Below are positions 34,212 through 43,582 of a stretch of 64,000 nucleotides of DNA, one piece after another. The stretch's first letter is position 1. Every line of letters starts with the position of its first letter. Made by a program: the position numbers and the translations under genes. Under the pieces are notes generated by a model that saw nothing but the letters and a program-made list of their open reading frames with translations, was not told the DNA's origin and searched no databases. The DNA comes from Mucilaginibacter oryzae (lineage in GTDB: Bacteria > Bacteroidota > Bacteroidia > Sphingobacteriales > Sphingobacteriaceae): the NCBI RefSeq assembly GCF_003148845.1, contig NZ_QGHA01000005.1:428795-492794 (forward strand), given 5' to 3'.

Positions 34212-34976
34212 CTAATTGAAAGTTTTTACGATATCCAGGAAATCGCGTGATTTTAAGGAAGCGCCGCCAATTAAGCCGCCATCAATATCGGCCTGTGCAA
34301 ATAACTCGGCTGCGTTTTTAGGGTTGCAGCTGCCGCCGTAAAGAATGGTAGTAGCATCGGCCACTGCCTGGTTATATTTAGCAGCAATTTCTTTCCGGAT
34401 GAAATCGTGGATCTCCTGTGCCTGTGCCGATGTGGCGGTAACACCTGTACCAATAGCCCAAACAGGCTCATAAGCGATAACCAGTTTACCAAAATCTTCG
34501 GCGCTGAGGTGGAAGATTCCTTCAACCAATTGGGTTTTGATTACATCAAAATGAGTTTCGGCTTCGCGCTCCTGCAAAGTTTCGCCGATGCAAAATATAG
34601 GAGTTAAATCATGCTTCAAAACAGTATCAGTTTTTTGAGCAAGCAAAGCGTTAGTTTCGCCAAAATACTGACGGCGCTCTGAGTGGCCGAGGATCACGTA
34701 AGCAGCACCAGTAGATTTAATCATTTTGGCCGAAATCTCGCCGGTATATGCACCGCTTTCGGCCTGGTGAGCGTTCTGCGCGCCAACTGCTACTTTATGA
34801 TAACCTTTAGCCAGTTGTACCAGGCTGTGGATGTGGATGAACGGACTGCAAATTACCGCCTGCTGTGTACCGGTAATTTCGTCATTTACCATATTGATGA
34901 TCTCTGAAAATAAAGCTAAACCTTCATTATAGTCAAGGTTCATTTTCCAGTTTCCGGCAACAATTTTTTTTCTCAT
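34212..34976 (-). CDS. tpiA: Triose-phosphate isomerase
   Basis: 254 residues, TIM barrel. It interconverts dihydroxyacetone phosphate and glyceraldehyde 3-phosphate in glycolysis. Catalytic residues are visible: Lys in GNWKMN (near 11), His in VILGHSERR (near 97) and Glu in AYEPVWAIGTG (near 170). The C-terminal GGSCNPKNA and LIGGASLKS bind phosphate. Confidence 0.96.
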   Translation of the reverse strand: MRKKIVAGNWKMNLDYNEGLALFSEIINMVNDEITGTQQAVICSPFIHIHSLVQLAKGYHKVAVGAQNAHQAESGAYTGEISAKMIKSTGAAYVILGHSERRQYFGETNALLAQKTDTVLKHDLTPIFCIGETLQEREAETHFDVIKTQLVEGIFHLSAEDFGKLVIAYEPVWAIGTGVTATSAQAQEIHDFIRKEIAAKYNQAVADATTILYGGSCNPKNAAELFAQADIDGGLIGGASLKSRDFLDIVKTFN

Positions 34977-34990
34977 GATTGTTTTAATTA

Positions 34991-35082
34991 GTGAATGGTT
35001 GATTATGTTGATTGAGTGAGCAGTTGTTTACAGGTAAAACCGGTGATAACCACTCACCAAATCAACCCAATCTACCACTCAC
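34991..35082. repeat. Intergenic inverted repeat between tpiA and the GlmU-like gene
   Basis: Arms 34991-35025 and 35048-35082 match in about 27 of 35 positions. The right arm overlaps the stop codon of the GlmU-like gene; the left arm lies 15 bases from the tpiA start. The words are GTGAGTGG and GTTGATT. Confidence 0.75.
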
Positions 35083-36269
35083 ATAAAAAGTTGTCTGTAT
35101 TCTTCCGTTTGCTCAAATACGGCTTTCAGCAGATTTTGTTCAACCTCGTTAAATTCGCGGTGATCGCGGCGGTCAAAAACCCGTCGGGTTGTTTCCATTG
35201 CTTTATCAAACAGGTAAACTTCCAGGCCCTGTGCGCCACCCCACGAAAAATCGGGCACAAAATTAAGCGGGAAACCCGCGCCAAACACATTGGCGCTAAC
35301 TCCTACCACCGTGCCGGTGTTAAACATGGTATTGATGCCGCACTTTGAATGGTCGCCCATAATGAGCCCGCAAAACTGTAAACCTGTTTTACGGAAACGC
35401 CTGGTGCTGTAATCCCAAAGCTTTACTTCGGCATAATTATTTTTCAGGTTAGAGTTGTTCGAGTCGGCACCGATGTTGCACCACTCGCCCAGCACCGAGT
35501 TACCTAAATAACCTTCATGCCCCTTTGAGGTATATCCCCAGATTACGGCATTATTAATCTCGCCCCCTACCCTCGAATACGGGCCAACGGTAGTAGCGCC
35601 GTAAATTTTAGTGCCCATTTTTACCTGCGAATGTTCGCAAATTGCAAACGCGCCACGGATGTTGGTACCCTCCCAAACCTGGGTATTGGCCGAAAGATAG
35701 ATGGGGCCATTGGTAGTATTAAATGTTGAGCACTCAGCAACGGCACCTTCCTCGGCAAAAAAGTCATTACCGATGATGGTATTGGTTGAACTGATGGCCG
35801 CGCTGGCACGGCCGTTAGTAAGCAGCTTAAAATCCTTACGCAGCTCAATATCGTTTTTCCTGAAAATATCTTCAGGGTATTTTAAAGCTACCAGCAAATT
35901 GGAGTAAGCAACAACATCATCAAAGCCGGCCTGGTAATTAAAGGCCTTCGCATCGGTTTCGTTAAGCCTTACAGCTACCAGCAACTCGTTATATTTAAGC
36001 GCCTGCCCCGTTTGCAGTTTATCAATAGCCTCAAGCAAGCCTTCGTCAGGGCAAACAGAACCGTTGATAAAAATATTATCCGCCTCAATTTTTACCGGAA
36101 ACTTAGCCTGCAAATAATCAAGTGTATGAAAAGAGTATTCGCTGTTTAAATATTTAGCCCATTTTTCGGCAGTGGTCATGATGCCTATCCGCAGATTGGC
36201 AACCGGCCGGGTATATGTTAAAGGCAGTAATGTTTGATGTGCGTTATCGTCGAAAAGGATAATTGCCAT
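35079..36269 (-). CDS. GlmU-family protein (Bacteroidota putative sugar nucleotidyltransferase)
   Basis: 396 residues. The N-terminal half resembles a nucleotidyltransferase-like domain but lacks a clear GxGTRxxP pyrophosphorylase loop. The C-terminal half (about 175-340) is a left-handed beta-helix of hexapeptide repeats (IYLSANTQVWEGTNIRGAF, VKMGTKIYGATTVGPYSRVGG). It matches the Bacteroidota-specific alternative GlmU family, thought to act in UDP-GlcNAc synthesis, though this is not proven. The N-terminus MAIILFDDNAHQTLLPLTYTRP is typical of it. rpmE2 lies just upstream on the same strand. Confidence 0.85.
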   Translation of the reverse strand: MAIILFDDNAHQTLLPLTYTRPVANLRIGIMTTAEKWAKYLNSEYSFHTLDYLQAKFPVKIEADNIFINGSVCPDEGLLEAIDKLQTGQALKYNELLVAVRLNETDAKAFNYQAGFDDVVAYSNLLVALKYPEDIFRKNDIELRKDFKLLTNGRASAAISSTNTIIGNDFFAEEGAVAECSTFNTTNGPIYLSANTQVWEGTNIRGAFAICEHSQVKMGTKIYGATTVGPYSRVGGEINNAVIWGYTSKGHEGYLGNSVLGEWCNIGADSNNSNLKNNYAEVKLWDYSTRRFRKTGLQFCGLIMGDHSKCGINTMFNTGTVVGVSANVFGAGFPLNFVPDFSWGGAQGLEVYLFDKAMETTRRVFDRRDHREFNEVEQNLLKAVFEQTEEYRQLFM

Positions 36270-36280
36270 GGCGCAAAAAT

Positions 36281-36309
36281 AAAAAAAGTCCCGACTGCAA
36301 AGCCGGGAC
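36281..36309 (-). terminator. Terminator after rpmE2
   Basis: On the minus strand GTCCCG and CGGGAC pair (36288-36293 with 36304-36309), followed by a T7 run (36287-36281). It lies between rpmE2 and the GlmU-like gene, so the latter is at least partly insulated. Confidence 0.8.
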
Positions 36310-36334
36310 CTGTAAATATTTAATCACACAAAAA

Positions 36335-36583
36335 TTACTTTTTGGCGTAACGTGAACGGAATTTATCGATACGACCTGCAGTATCAACCAGTTTCATTTT
36401 ACCGGTGTAGAACGGGTGCGAAGTGTGAGAAATCTCTAATTTAACCAATGGATATTCGTTACCATCTTCCCATTTAACGGTTTCGCGGGTATCGATGCAA
36501 GATTTAGTGATAAAAGAGTAGTCGTTAGACATATCTTTAAATACAACTAATCTGTAGTTTGATGGATGCAGATCTTTTTTCAT
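36335..36583 (-). CDS. rpmE2: 50S ribosomal protein L31, type B
   Basis: 82 residues. It starts [17 protein letters not shown], contains SCIDTRET and the [13 protein letters not shown] core, and lacks the CxxC zinc motif of type A. Type B forms often replace the zinc-binding L31, and are constitutive in Bacteroidota. It is transcribed alone with its own terminator. Confidence 0.95.
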   Translation of the reverse strand: MKKDLHPSNYRLVVFKDMSNDYSFITKSCIDTRETVKWEDGNEYPLVKLEISHTSHPFYTGKMKLVDTAGRIDKFRSRYAKK

Positions 36584-36679
36584 TATCTATATATAAACTT
36601 ACCTTCTGTACTTTTTACTTAAAAGAGGTGCAAATGTAATAATAAAAGTGAATATCAGAAACGTAAAAATAAAAATATT

Positions 36680-36811
36680 GTCTGAATCAGAATTTGCAGG
36701 ATTTTAGGATTAACAGAATACAACTGTAACGTATCAAATTAAACTAAGTAATTATAAAATAAGCCCTTCTAATTCTGTAAATTCTAAAATCCTGTAAATT
36801 CTGATTCAGAC
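36680..36811. repeat. Large inverted repeat, 37 of 40 matches, next to mce
   Basis: Arms 36680-36719 and 36772-36811 match at 37 of 40 positions when reverse-complemented. Arms contain GTCTGAATCAGAATTT, CAGGATTTTAG and ACAGAAT, so GAATTTACAG is repeated inside. The right arm overlaps the mce stop codon. The same sequence family occurs after nuoD (20985-21078). Confidence 0.88.
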
Positions 36812-37210
36812 ACCCACCTCCTGGCAAAGCTCAATCAACACCCCATTGGCACTCTTTGGATGCACAAAGCAAACCAGTTTATTATCAGCACCCGGCTTGG
36901 GTTCATCATTTAACAACACAAAACCCTCTTTTTTGAGGCGCTTCATCTCCGCTTCAATATCGTCCACATCAAAAGCAATATGGTGTATCCCCTCCCCTTT
37001 TTTGGCGATAAATTTAGCTATGGCACTGTCTTCGCTGAGTGCTTCGAGCAGTTCGATTTTATTGGGCCCGCTTTGTAAAAAAGCGGTGAGTACATGTTCA
37101 CGCTCAACAGTTTCGGTTTTATATACCGATGTGTTAAGCAGTTTTGAATAGATCTGGCCTGCTTGCTTAACACTGTTAACCGCTATGCCTATGTGCTCCA
37201 CTTTGTTCAT
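36806..37210 (-). CDS. mce: Methylmalonyl-CoA epimerase
   Basis: 134 residues from the ATG at 37210; the in-frame TTG at 37216 is less likely. The protein belongs to the vicinal oxygen chelate superfamily. It interconverts the 2R and 2S forms of methylmalonyl-CoA in propionate metabolism. The metal ligands (His in VEHIGIAV, Gln/His and Glu in GIHHIAFDVDDIE, Glu in VLIELCQE) are placed as in the family. The mutase is not in the window. Confidence 0.9.
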   Translation of the reverse strand: MNKVEHIGIAVNSVKQAGQIYSKLLNTSVYKTETVEREHVLTAFLQSGPNKIELLEALSEDSAIAKFIAKKGEGIHHIAFDVDDIEAEMKRLKKEGFVLLNDEPKPGADNKLVCFVHPKSANGVLIELCQEVGV

Positions 37211-37286
37211 GTCCAAATATTGTAAATTATTGGTCAGCTTTGGTTATTTGCGAAGGTTTTTAGCTGAATTTCAATAAAAACTTGCT

Positions 37287-37294
37287 TATCTTTG
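37287..37294 (+). promoter_or_regulatory. TAnnTTTG -7 element upstream of iscS
   Basis: TATCTTTG at 37287-37294 would place the transcript start near 37301. It leaves a leader of about 20 bases including the GAAGGA ribosome-binding site in front of the ATG at 37320. Confidence 0.5.
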
Positions 37295-37319
37295 TTCTGT
37301 TAATATTTCAGAAGGAATT

Positions 37320-38531
37320 ATGAATATCCCAATTTATTTAGATAACAATGCAACTACCCCAATGGATCCAAGGGTTTTGGAAGCCATGATACCATATTTT
37401 ACGCAAAAATTTGGTAACGCGGCAAGCCGTAACCATGCTTTTGGCTGGGTTGCAGAGGAGGCGGTTGATTACGCACGCGAACAGGTGGCCAAACTGATTG
37501 GCGCATCTGAAAAAGAGATCATCTTTACCTCTGGTGCTACAGAATCAGATAACCTGGCTATAAAAGGGGTGTTTGAAATGTATAAAGATAAAGGCAACCA
37601 CATTATAACCGCGGTTACTGAACATAAAGCTGTGCTTGACGCCTGCAAACACGTTGAAAAAATGGGTGGTAAGGTAACTTATCTACCTGTTAAAGAAGAC
37701 GGCTTGGTTGACCTTGCCCAATTGGAAGCCGCCATGACCCCCGAAACCATCCTGGTATCGATCATGTATGGTAACAACGAGATTGGTGTGATCCAGCCGG
37801 TTAAAGAAATTGCTGCCATTGCTCATAAACATGGCGCTTTATTCATGACTGATGCTACACAGGCGGTTGGCAAAATTCCTGTTGATGTTAACGCCGATGG
37901 TATTGACCTGCTGGCCTTATCAGCACATAAAATGTACGGCCCTAAAGGTGTTGGCGCCTTATACGTTCGCCGTAAAGGACCAAGGGTTAAAGTAACCGCC
38001 CAGATGGACGGTGGCGGCCACGAGCGCGGCATGCGCTCAGGTACCCTTAACGTGCCGGGCATTGTAGGTTTAGGTAAAGCCTGCGAAATTTGTTTGGAGG
38101 AAATGGAAAGCGAAGCAAAACGCCTTTCGGCCCTGCGCGATAAACTACAGGCTGCTTTAACCCAACTGGAAGAAAGCTATGTAAATGGTAACGTTGACCA
38201 TCGTTTGCCACACGTAGCCAACATTTCATTTAAATATGTTGAAGGCGAAGGTTTGATGATGGCTATGAAAGATCTGGCTGTATCATCAGGTTCGGCCTGT
38301 ACTTCAGCTTCATTAGAGCCATCGTACGTATTGAAAAGCTTAGGCCTGTCTGATGATCTGGCACATTCTTCAATCCGTTTTGGTTTAGGCCGTTTCACTA
38401 CCGAAGAAGAAGTTGATTACGCGGTTGAAGTAACCAGGAAAGCCGTAACGCACCTGCGCGAACTTTCACCGCTATGGGAAATGTTTAAAGAAGGTATCGA
38501 CCTTAACTCGATTGAGTGGGCGGAACATTAA
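37320..38531 (+). CDS. iscS: Cysteine desulfurase
   Basis: 403 residues, the IscS/NifS type. The PLP enzyme takes sulfur from cysteine and passes it to Isc[27 protein letters not shown] marks the start. The PLP lysine is in [15 protein letters not shown] near 204, and the active-site cysteine in [14 protein letters not shown] near 328. It begins the iscS-iscU-iscA gene set. Repetitive words fill the 110-base gap to iscU. Confidence 0.96.
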   Translation: MNIPIYLDNNATTPMDPRVLEAMIPYFTQKFGNAASRNHAFGWVAEEAVDYAREQVAKLIGASEKEIIFTSGATESDNLAIKGVFEMYKDKGNHIITAVTEHKAVLDACKHVEKMGGKVTYLPVKEDGLVDLAQLEAAMTPETILVSIMYGNNEIGVIQPVKEIAAIAHKHGALFMTDATQAVGKIPVDVNADGIDLLALSAHKMYGPKGVGALYVRRKGPRVKVTAQMDGGGHERGMRSGTLNVPGIVGLGKACEICLEEMESEAKRLSALRDKLQAALTQLEESYVNGNVDHRLPHVANISFKYVEGEGLMMAMKDLAVSSGSACTSASLEPSYVLKSLGLSDDLAHSSIRFGLGRFTTEEEVDYAVEVTRKAVTHLRELSPLWEMFKEGIDLNSIEWAEH

Positions 38532-38641
38532 TCAGATATGCAGATGTGCAGATTTCAAATGTGCAGATGCTTTCAATAAATAAAAAACGAGTAGAGTTAA
38601 ATCACTAATTCAATAACTCAATAATTCAATAACTAAAAGAC

Positions 38642-39055
38642 ATGGCATATTCAGATAAAGTAATTGATCACTACACTAACCCCCGCAATGTGGGCACTTT
38701 GGATAAAAGCAGCCACAAAGTAGGTACCGGCTTAGTTGGTGCACCTGAGTGCGGCGACGTTATGCGCCTGCAGATCCAGGTTGATGATAACAATGTTATC
38801 ACCGACGCTAAATTTAAAACTTTTGGTTGCGGTTCGGCAATCGCTTCTTCATCTTTAGCTACCGAATGGCTGAAAGGCAAAAGCATTGACGACGCGATGA
38901 AAATAGACAATATGGATATTGTTGAGGAACTTGCCCTTCCACCGGTAAAAATTCACTGCTCGGTTTTAGCGGAAGACGCGATCAAGGCAGCGATCAACGA
39001 TTACCGCGTTAAAAACGGCTTGGCGCCGATTGAAAGCGAAAAAGTACATCACTAA
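38642..39055 (+). CDS. iscU: Fe-S cluster assembly scaffold IscU
   Basis: 137 residues. Clusters are built on three conserved cysteines: ECGDVM (near 37), FGCGSAIASSS (near 63) and IHCSVLAEDA (near 107). The nearby Asp and the LPPVKIHC motif (the HscA-binding motif in other bacteria) are retained, although hscA, hscB and fdx are absent from this cluster. Lies between iscS and iscA. Confidence 0.96.
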   Translation: MAYSDKVIDHYTNPRNVGTLDKSSHKVGTGLVGAPECGDVMRLQIQVDDNNVITDAKFKTFGCGSAIASSSLATEWLKGKSIDDAMKIDNMDIVEELALPPVKIHCSVLAEDAIKAAINDYRVKNGLAPIESEKVHH

Positions 39056-39185
39056 GAAAGACGATAAGATGCAGGAAGCAGGAGATTAAGATTCCTTTTC
39101 TTGTATCTTAATTTTAGTGATATGCTCAACAAGAGAACAGGCAAAAATCCTGACTCTTGAATCTAACAATCTTGATTCTTTAAAA

Positions 39186-39512
39186 ATGGTAACTGTAACT
39201 GATAAAGCAAAAAGCAAAATAGAACACCTGATGCAGGATGCAGGGCTTGATGCCTCGTATTTTCTGCGTGTATCTGTTCAGGGAGGTGGCTGCTCGGGTT
39301 TATCATACAACCTTGATTTTGATAACGAGGAAAAGAAAGGCGATCAGTTTTTTGAAGACCGCGGCATTCGCATGGCTCTCGATATGAAATCGTTCCTTTA
39401 CCTTGCCGGTACCGAACTTGATTTTTCTGACGGCCTGAACGGTAAAGGTTTCAACTTCCATAACCCTAACGCTACCCGCACCTGCGGTTGCGGAGAAAGT
39501 TTTTCGGTATAA
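39186..39512 (+). CDS. iscA: Fe-S assembly protein of the IscA/SufA/ErpA family
   Basis: 108 residues from the ATG at 39186; the open frame starting at 39117 lies in a repeat-like gap. Conserved cysteines: GGGCSGLSY (near 39) and the CGCGESF end (near 103 and 105). It acts as an A-type carrier delivering clusters to client proteins. iscR, hscBA and fdx do not follow; this short isc set is a usual arrangement in Bacteroidota. A terminator ends the unit. Confidence 0.93.
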   Translation: MVTVTDKAKSKIEHLMQDAGLDASYFLRVSVQGGGCSGLSYNLDFDNEEKKGDQFFEDRGIRMALDMKSFLYLAGTELDFSDGLNGKGFNFHNPNATRTCGCGESFSV

Positions 39513-39531
39513 TTTCAACCTTAAAATATCA

Positions 39532-39560
39532 AAAAAGAGGCGCGATGAGCGCCTCTTTTT
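39532..39560 (+). terminator. Rho-independent terminator after iscA
   Basis: A perfect 12-bp stem AAAAAGAGGCGC/GCGCCTCTTTTT with a five-base loop. A-rich and T-rich flanks make it bidirectional. Confidence 0.88.
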
Positions 39561-39573
39561 GTTTAAATGCCAG

Positions 39574-39602
39574 CCGCGGGTTTAGCGCAGTGTAACCCGC
39601 GG
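39574..39602. repeat. Dispersed palindrome, CCGCGGGTT...AACCCGCGG
   Basis: A 9-bp perfect stem around TAGCGCAGTGT. The same element with four base changes occurs at 52248-52276. Confidence 0.75.
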
Positions 39603-39633
39603 TGAACTATCATTTCAGTTCTGACTGAAACCC

Positions 39634-40380
39634 CTAAAACATATCGCCAGGCTTCACCCCCTCAGGGGTTACCTGCTCCACACTCCAGTGCTCAACAATT
39701 TTGCTATCAGCCACCCTAAAAATCTCGTACAGAACAAAAGCCTTGTCCAATCGGCCAAACTGCGATTGAACAACCACAAAATCCCCCTCAGCAATCATCC
39801 GATGAAGTTTGACATCATGCTTTCCGGCAATGTACCCGGCTAACTTTTTGCCGCTTTGCAAAGTAGCATGATCGTGTTCTATATAGTCGTCGTTAATAAA
39901 TTGCGCCGCAGACCTGTTATTAATCACCGCTTCATAAAAACGGCTAACAATCGTTTTACTATTTTCGGATAAAACCGCATGGTCAATAGCTGATGTGCCG
40001 TTTGTTGCAGTTACCGCCATCCCGCTTTCATCAGGCAAGGACTGTATAGCATCCCAATGTTCGGCAAGCATACCATCTTTAAGTTTAAACAGATCAATCA
40101 CAGCCATGTGTTTACCCATAAATTGAACGTCCAGATGGGTTACCACAAAATCGCCCTCCTGTATCGCCCTTATCACCGGCGATTTAGCATCTTGAGGCGG
40201 AGGGGGTAGAGTTTTCAGATAATTGATCATTTCGGTTATGCCCGCCCTTCCCTGCTTAACTGTCGGGTTGTGCTGTTTATAATCTTCTATTACAAATTCA
40301 GGGATTAACTCTGCTTTGCGTTGCCCGACTATTTGTTTATAAAATAACAGTACTTTTTGTTTGTTGCTGATGGAATCCAT
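39634..40380 (-). CDS. Two-domain NTF2/SnoaL-like protein
   Basis: 248 residues from the ATG at 40380 (MDSISNKQKVLLFYKQIV). An upstream in-frame TTG would add a doubtful Cys-rich stretch. Two similar NTF2-like halves (about 1-125 and 130-248) each begin with a helical KxxVxxFYExVI-type segment. Each half contains an RxIAEGDFVVVHxQ-like strand and ends with EHWxxxQ. They resemble predicted SnoaL-like polyketide cyclase/ester cyclase proteins. The enzymatic role is uncertain. Internal duplication is evident from matching GDFVV and VEHW motifs. Confidence 0.8.
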   Translation of the reverse strand: MDSISNKQKVLLFYKQIVGQRKAELIPEFVIEDYKQHNPTVKQGRAGITEMINYLKTLPPPPQDAKSPVIRAIQEGDFVVTHLDVQFMGKHMAVIDLFKLKDGMLAEHWDAIQSLPDESGMAVTATNGTSAIDHAVLSENSKTIVSRFYEAVINNRSAAQFINDDYIEHDHATLQSGKKLAGYIAGKHDVKLHRMIAEGDFVVVQSQFGRLDKAFVLYEIFRVADSKIVEHWSVEQVTPEGVKPGDMF

Positions 40381-40716
40381 GTTTAGATATGCTTTTGCAG
40401 ATGAGCCTAAGCTTGCCAACAGGCAGCAAAAAGCGCACCCCAATACCTGGTAATTTTCATTACCGTGTTAATAAATTGATTGAGAAATTTAGACAATAAA
40501 AAACACCGCCGCGAGCTGCAGCGTGTTACCGGACCTGCAAAACAGGCCGGGCCTTAGGCTACCCTTGTTTGATATGTAGAGATAGTAATTATAGGTTGAA
40601 GATAGGGAAAGTTTGGAACTGATCAAAAATTATTTCACGTGAAGACGGTAAGACGCTAAACAGGAAAACCTTCGCGCCTTACCAACTTCGTGTGCTTAAA
40701 ATCTAAAACATGCAAA
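40381..40716. other. 336-base gap with a GC-rich structured island
   Basis: No ORF is convincing. At 40504-40550 there is a GC-rich island within AT-rich sequence. It includes a stem CCGG-A-CCTG/CAGG-CCGG (40529-40550). On the minus strand, a bulged stem followed by T6 (about 40500-40526) resembles a terminator and could end the SDR transcript. The sequence resembles no riboswitch I can identify. Confidence 0.45.
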
Positions 40717-41313
40717 TCAAAACACCTTGATTACCTGCCCGGTTATCGCCCCCAAAACGCTTTTAACATAAGCATTGGCTACCTTATCCATAGCTACCGG
40801 CTCATGCCCCGGAAAATATTCAAAATAACCCGGCGAATCTTCAACCACGCCCGGGCTAACCGCATTGATCCGTACGCCATTTTGCAATTCAATAGCCGCA
40901 CCTATTACAAATGAATTTAAACCACCATTAATAGCACCGAGGTTTACACCATTAACAACAGGATCTTCAGAAAGGATTCCGGAGGTTAGCGTGAACGAAC
41001 CTTTGGGATTGATATAATGCTGGCCAATTAAAACCAGGTTCACCTGCCCTAACAGCTTGCTTTCAATTCCCTTTTTAAAATCGGCGGGCGTGGTGCTGCT
41101 TAACGGACCAAAGTGCCCCGAGCCTGTGGTGCTCACCAACGCGTCAAAGGGGCCAACCTGTTTGTAAAACGCTTCGATAGATTCGGGCGATGTGATATCT
41201 AATTGAAAAGCGCCGCTCTTTGATCCGGCGGTAATAATTTCATGCTTGCCCTGTAGGGCTTGGGTAACTTTTTTACCTATGGTACCCGAGGCACCGATAA
41301 TGATTATTTTCAT
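40717..41313 (-). CDS. Short-chain dehydrogenase/reductase
   Basis: 198 residues from the ATG at 41313 (MKIIIIGASGTIGKKVTQAL). An upstream in-frame extension is non-conserved. The Rossmann motif GASGTIG, the STTGSG segment, and AINGGLNSFVIGAA in the catalytic region fit a compact SDR. The usual YxxxK is changed: the catalytic region shows NGGLNS instead, as in some short SDRs annotated as NAD(P)-dependent epimerases. The substrate is unknown. Confidence 0.85.
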   Translation of the reverse strand: MKIIIIGASGTIGKKVTQALQGKHEIITAGSKSGAFQLDITSPESIEAFYKQVGPFDALVSTTGSGHFGPLSSTTPADFKKGIESKLLGQVNLVLIGQHYINPKGSFTLTSGILSEDPVVNGVNLGAINGGLNSFVIGAAIELQNGVRINAVSPGVVEDSPGYFEYFPGHEPVAMDKVANAYVKSVLGAITGQVIKVF

Positions 41314-41473
41314 AGTTGCGTATTTTAGCACAAAATAGCAAACCCGAGAATAAATCACAATCGATAAAAAGTAAACAATCGGATTTATCAAATCTCTCCA
41401 GGGGAATCGCTTTTAACATTTTTGTAAACGCACTCCAATGTGATGGCCTTGATATGCAATGACAAAAGGACCA

Positions 41474-41572
41474 ATTTGACATGCTGAACGCAGTTAAACA
41501 TCTTATCCGCCCTGTAAGCAGGCGACTTTGCAACCCGCAGAAGATATTTCGCTATCGCTCAATATGACAAAT
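41474..41572. repeat. Dispersed palindrome, TTTGTCATGCTGAACGCAGT type
   Basis: Diverged inverted arms 41474-41510 and 41535-41572. The left contains GACATGCTGAACGCAG and ATCTTATCCGC; the right, reverse-complemented, contains GTCATATTGAGCGATAGC and ATCTTCTGCG. This is a well-known Bacteroidota extragenic repeat. It fills the middle of the 352-base gap between the SDR and acyl-CoA ligase genes. Confidence 0.75.
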
Positions 41573-41634
41573 AAGTTTAAAAGCGATTTCCCTGCAATTC
41601 CCTCTGTCAATGTTTTATTTATAAAAAATAGGAT

Positions 41635-41642
41635 TAGATTTG
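41635..41642 (+). promoter_or_regulatory. TAnnTTTG -7 element upstream of the acyl-CoA ligase gene
   Basis: TAGATTTG fits the consensus and would give a leader of about 17 bases before the ATG at 41666. Confidence 0.4.
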
Positions 41643-41665
41643 TCTTTAATATCCAATTATAATCA

Positions 41666-43576
41666 ATGACCAACAATCCCGAACTATTAACTGTTCCGAG
41701 TTTTATTCGTAATACCGTTGCCAATATCCACTCCTTAGATCATACCTTTTTACTTCACAAGGTTAAAGATGAGTGGGTAGAGATCAGCTATGGCGAAGTT
41801 TTGGAAAAGGTAGACGCTATTTCGGCCTGGTTCCTCCATATCGGCATTAAAAAGGGCGACAGGCTTTCGCTGATCATTGAAAATGGACCGAATTATGTTT
41901 ATTATGACCAGGCCCTGCAACAAATAGGCGCGGTTAACACTTCCATATATCCCACCCTTACCGAAAATGAGATCGAGTACATCCTGAACGATTCGGGTGC
42001 GCGCACCATTATTTGCGGTAACCCTTTCCTGTTCAGAAAAGTATTAAAAGTAGCCAATAACTGCCCGGAACTGATCCGCCTGATCCCGGCTTTTGAAGAT
42101 TATGAAAAGTTCAGTGACAAGATAAACCTGAACGCCGGGGTTATTGGTTTTGAAGAAGTAATTGAACAGGGCCACAAGCTGATTGAACAATACCGTCATG
42201 CCATTAACGCCGCACGTGAAGCCATTTTAACTACCGATACTTCGTGCCTCATCTATACATCGGGCACCACTGGCATACCTAAAGGCGTGGTGTTAACACA
42301 CCATAACCTAACGCAAAACGCCATCAACAGCCTCATCCAGATCCCTTTTGTTGAAAAAACAGACAGGTTTCTATCCTTCCTGCCGCTGTCGCATGTATTT
42401 GAGCGCACAATCTATCATATAGCTATCTACCGCGGGTCGCAGATAGCCTTTGCTCAAAGCCTTGAATTACTGGCTAAAAATATGGCCGAGGTTAAGCCAA
42501 CCATACTTTGCTGTGTGCCAAGGTTACTGGAGCGCATTCATGATCGCGCCATTAAAACGGGTACATCTGCAGGCGGCATCAAAACCAAAATTTTCCTTTG
42601 GGCTTTTGAAATTGGTAAAAAAGTACGCCTGGCGCAGGAGGCAGGCAAAACTCCCGGCGCTATCCTGAAAGCCAAACACGGCATTGCAGAAAAACTGGTA
42701 TTCAGCAAAATAAAGGAAAAAACAGGCGGAAGGTTAAAATTCATGGTATCGGGCGGTGGTGCATTACCTAAAAATATCGGCGAGTTTTTTGGCGATCTCG
42801 GCATCGTGATCTTAGAGGGCTTCGGCTTAACCGAAACATCACCGGTAATGGCTGTTACCGAGCGCCACAGGGTTATTTATGGCACGGTTGGCCGCATTAT
42901 TCCAGGTATTGAGGTAGCTATACAAAACGTGGATACCAAACAGATCTACAGCATCCAAACCCACGATAACTTTAAAGAAGATACGCTTACCGAAGAAGGC
43001 GAAATTATTGTACGCGGCCACTGCGTAATGAAAGGCTATTGGAACAAGCCCGAAGAAACCGCCAACGTAATTGATAGTCATGGCTGGTTCCACACCGGAG
43101 ATATCGGCAGGTTTTTCCGCGGGAATCTCCAGATTACCGACAGGCTTAAAAATATGCTGGTAAACGCCTATGGTAAAAACATTTACCCAACCCCGGTTGA
43201 AAACACCTACCTTAAAAGCCCTAAAATTGAACAGGTATTTTTAGTGGGCGATAAACGCGAGTACATTACCGCCATCGTAGTGCCGGCCAAAGAAACGCTA
43301 CAGGAAGCATTTAACCTTAACGATGAATTTTTCCAAAAAACCGACCTGTTTATCAATGAAAAAGAAATAGTAGACTGGATTGGTGCCGACATCCGCAAGT
43401 ACGGCAACGAACTGGCCAAGTTTGAGCGCATCAAAGCTTTCAAGGTAAAACGCAACCTGTTCAGCATTGAAGAGGGCGAGCTTACCCCTACCATGAAGGC
43501 TAAACGTAAAGTGATCGAAAAAAAATTCGCTGCTGATATTGATGAAATGTACGCAGGCGAAGCGGAGGAAGATTAA
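41666..43576 (+). CDS. AMP-forming long-chain acyl-CoA synthetase
   Basis: 636 residues of the ANL superfamily. It activates a fatty acid with ATP to acyl-AMP and transfers it to CoA. The P-loop is LIYTSGTTGIPKGVV (about 192-206); GFGLTETSPV follows near 385, and the HTGDIG and KNMLVNAYGKN segments carry the hinge. The pattern and length match the FadD15/long-chain type common in Bacteroidota. The protein is likely membrane-associated. An inverted repeat follows its stop. Confidence 0.92.
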   Translation: MTNNPELLTVPSFIRNTVANIHSLDHTFLLHKVKDEWVEISYGEVLEKVDAISAWFLHIGIKKGDRLSLIIENGPNYVYYDQALQQIGAVNTSIYPTLTENEIEYILNDSGARTIICGNPFLFRKVLKVANNCPELIRLIPAFEDYEKFSDKINLNAGVIGFEEVIEQGHKLIEQYRHAINAAREAILTTDTSCLIYTSGTTGIPKGVVLTHHNLTQNAINSLIQIPFVEKTDRFLSFLPLSHVFERTIYHIAIYRGSQIAFAQSLELLAKNMAEVKPTILCCVPRLLERIHDRAIKTGTSAGGIKTKIFLWAFEIGKKVRLAQEAGKTPGAILKAKHGIAEKLVFSKIKEKTGGRLKFMVSGGGALPKNIGEFFGDLGIVILEGFGLTETSPVMAVTERHRVIYGTVGRIIPGIEVAIQNVDTKQIYSIQTHDNFKEDTLTEEGEIIVRGHCVMKGYWNKPEETANVIDSHGWFHTGDIGRFFRGNLQITDRLKNMLVNAYGKNIYPTPVENTYLKSPKIEQVFLVGDKREYITAIVVPAKETLQEAFNLNDEFFQKTDLFINEKEIVDWIGADIRKYGNELAKFERIKAFKVKRNLFSIEEGELTPTMKAKRKVIEKKFAADIDEMYAGEAEED

Positions 43577-43582
43577 TTTGGG

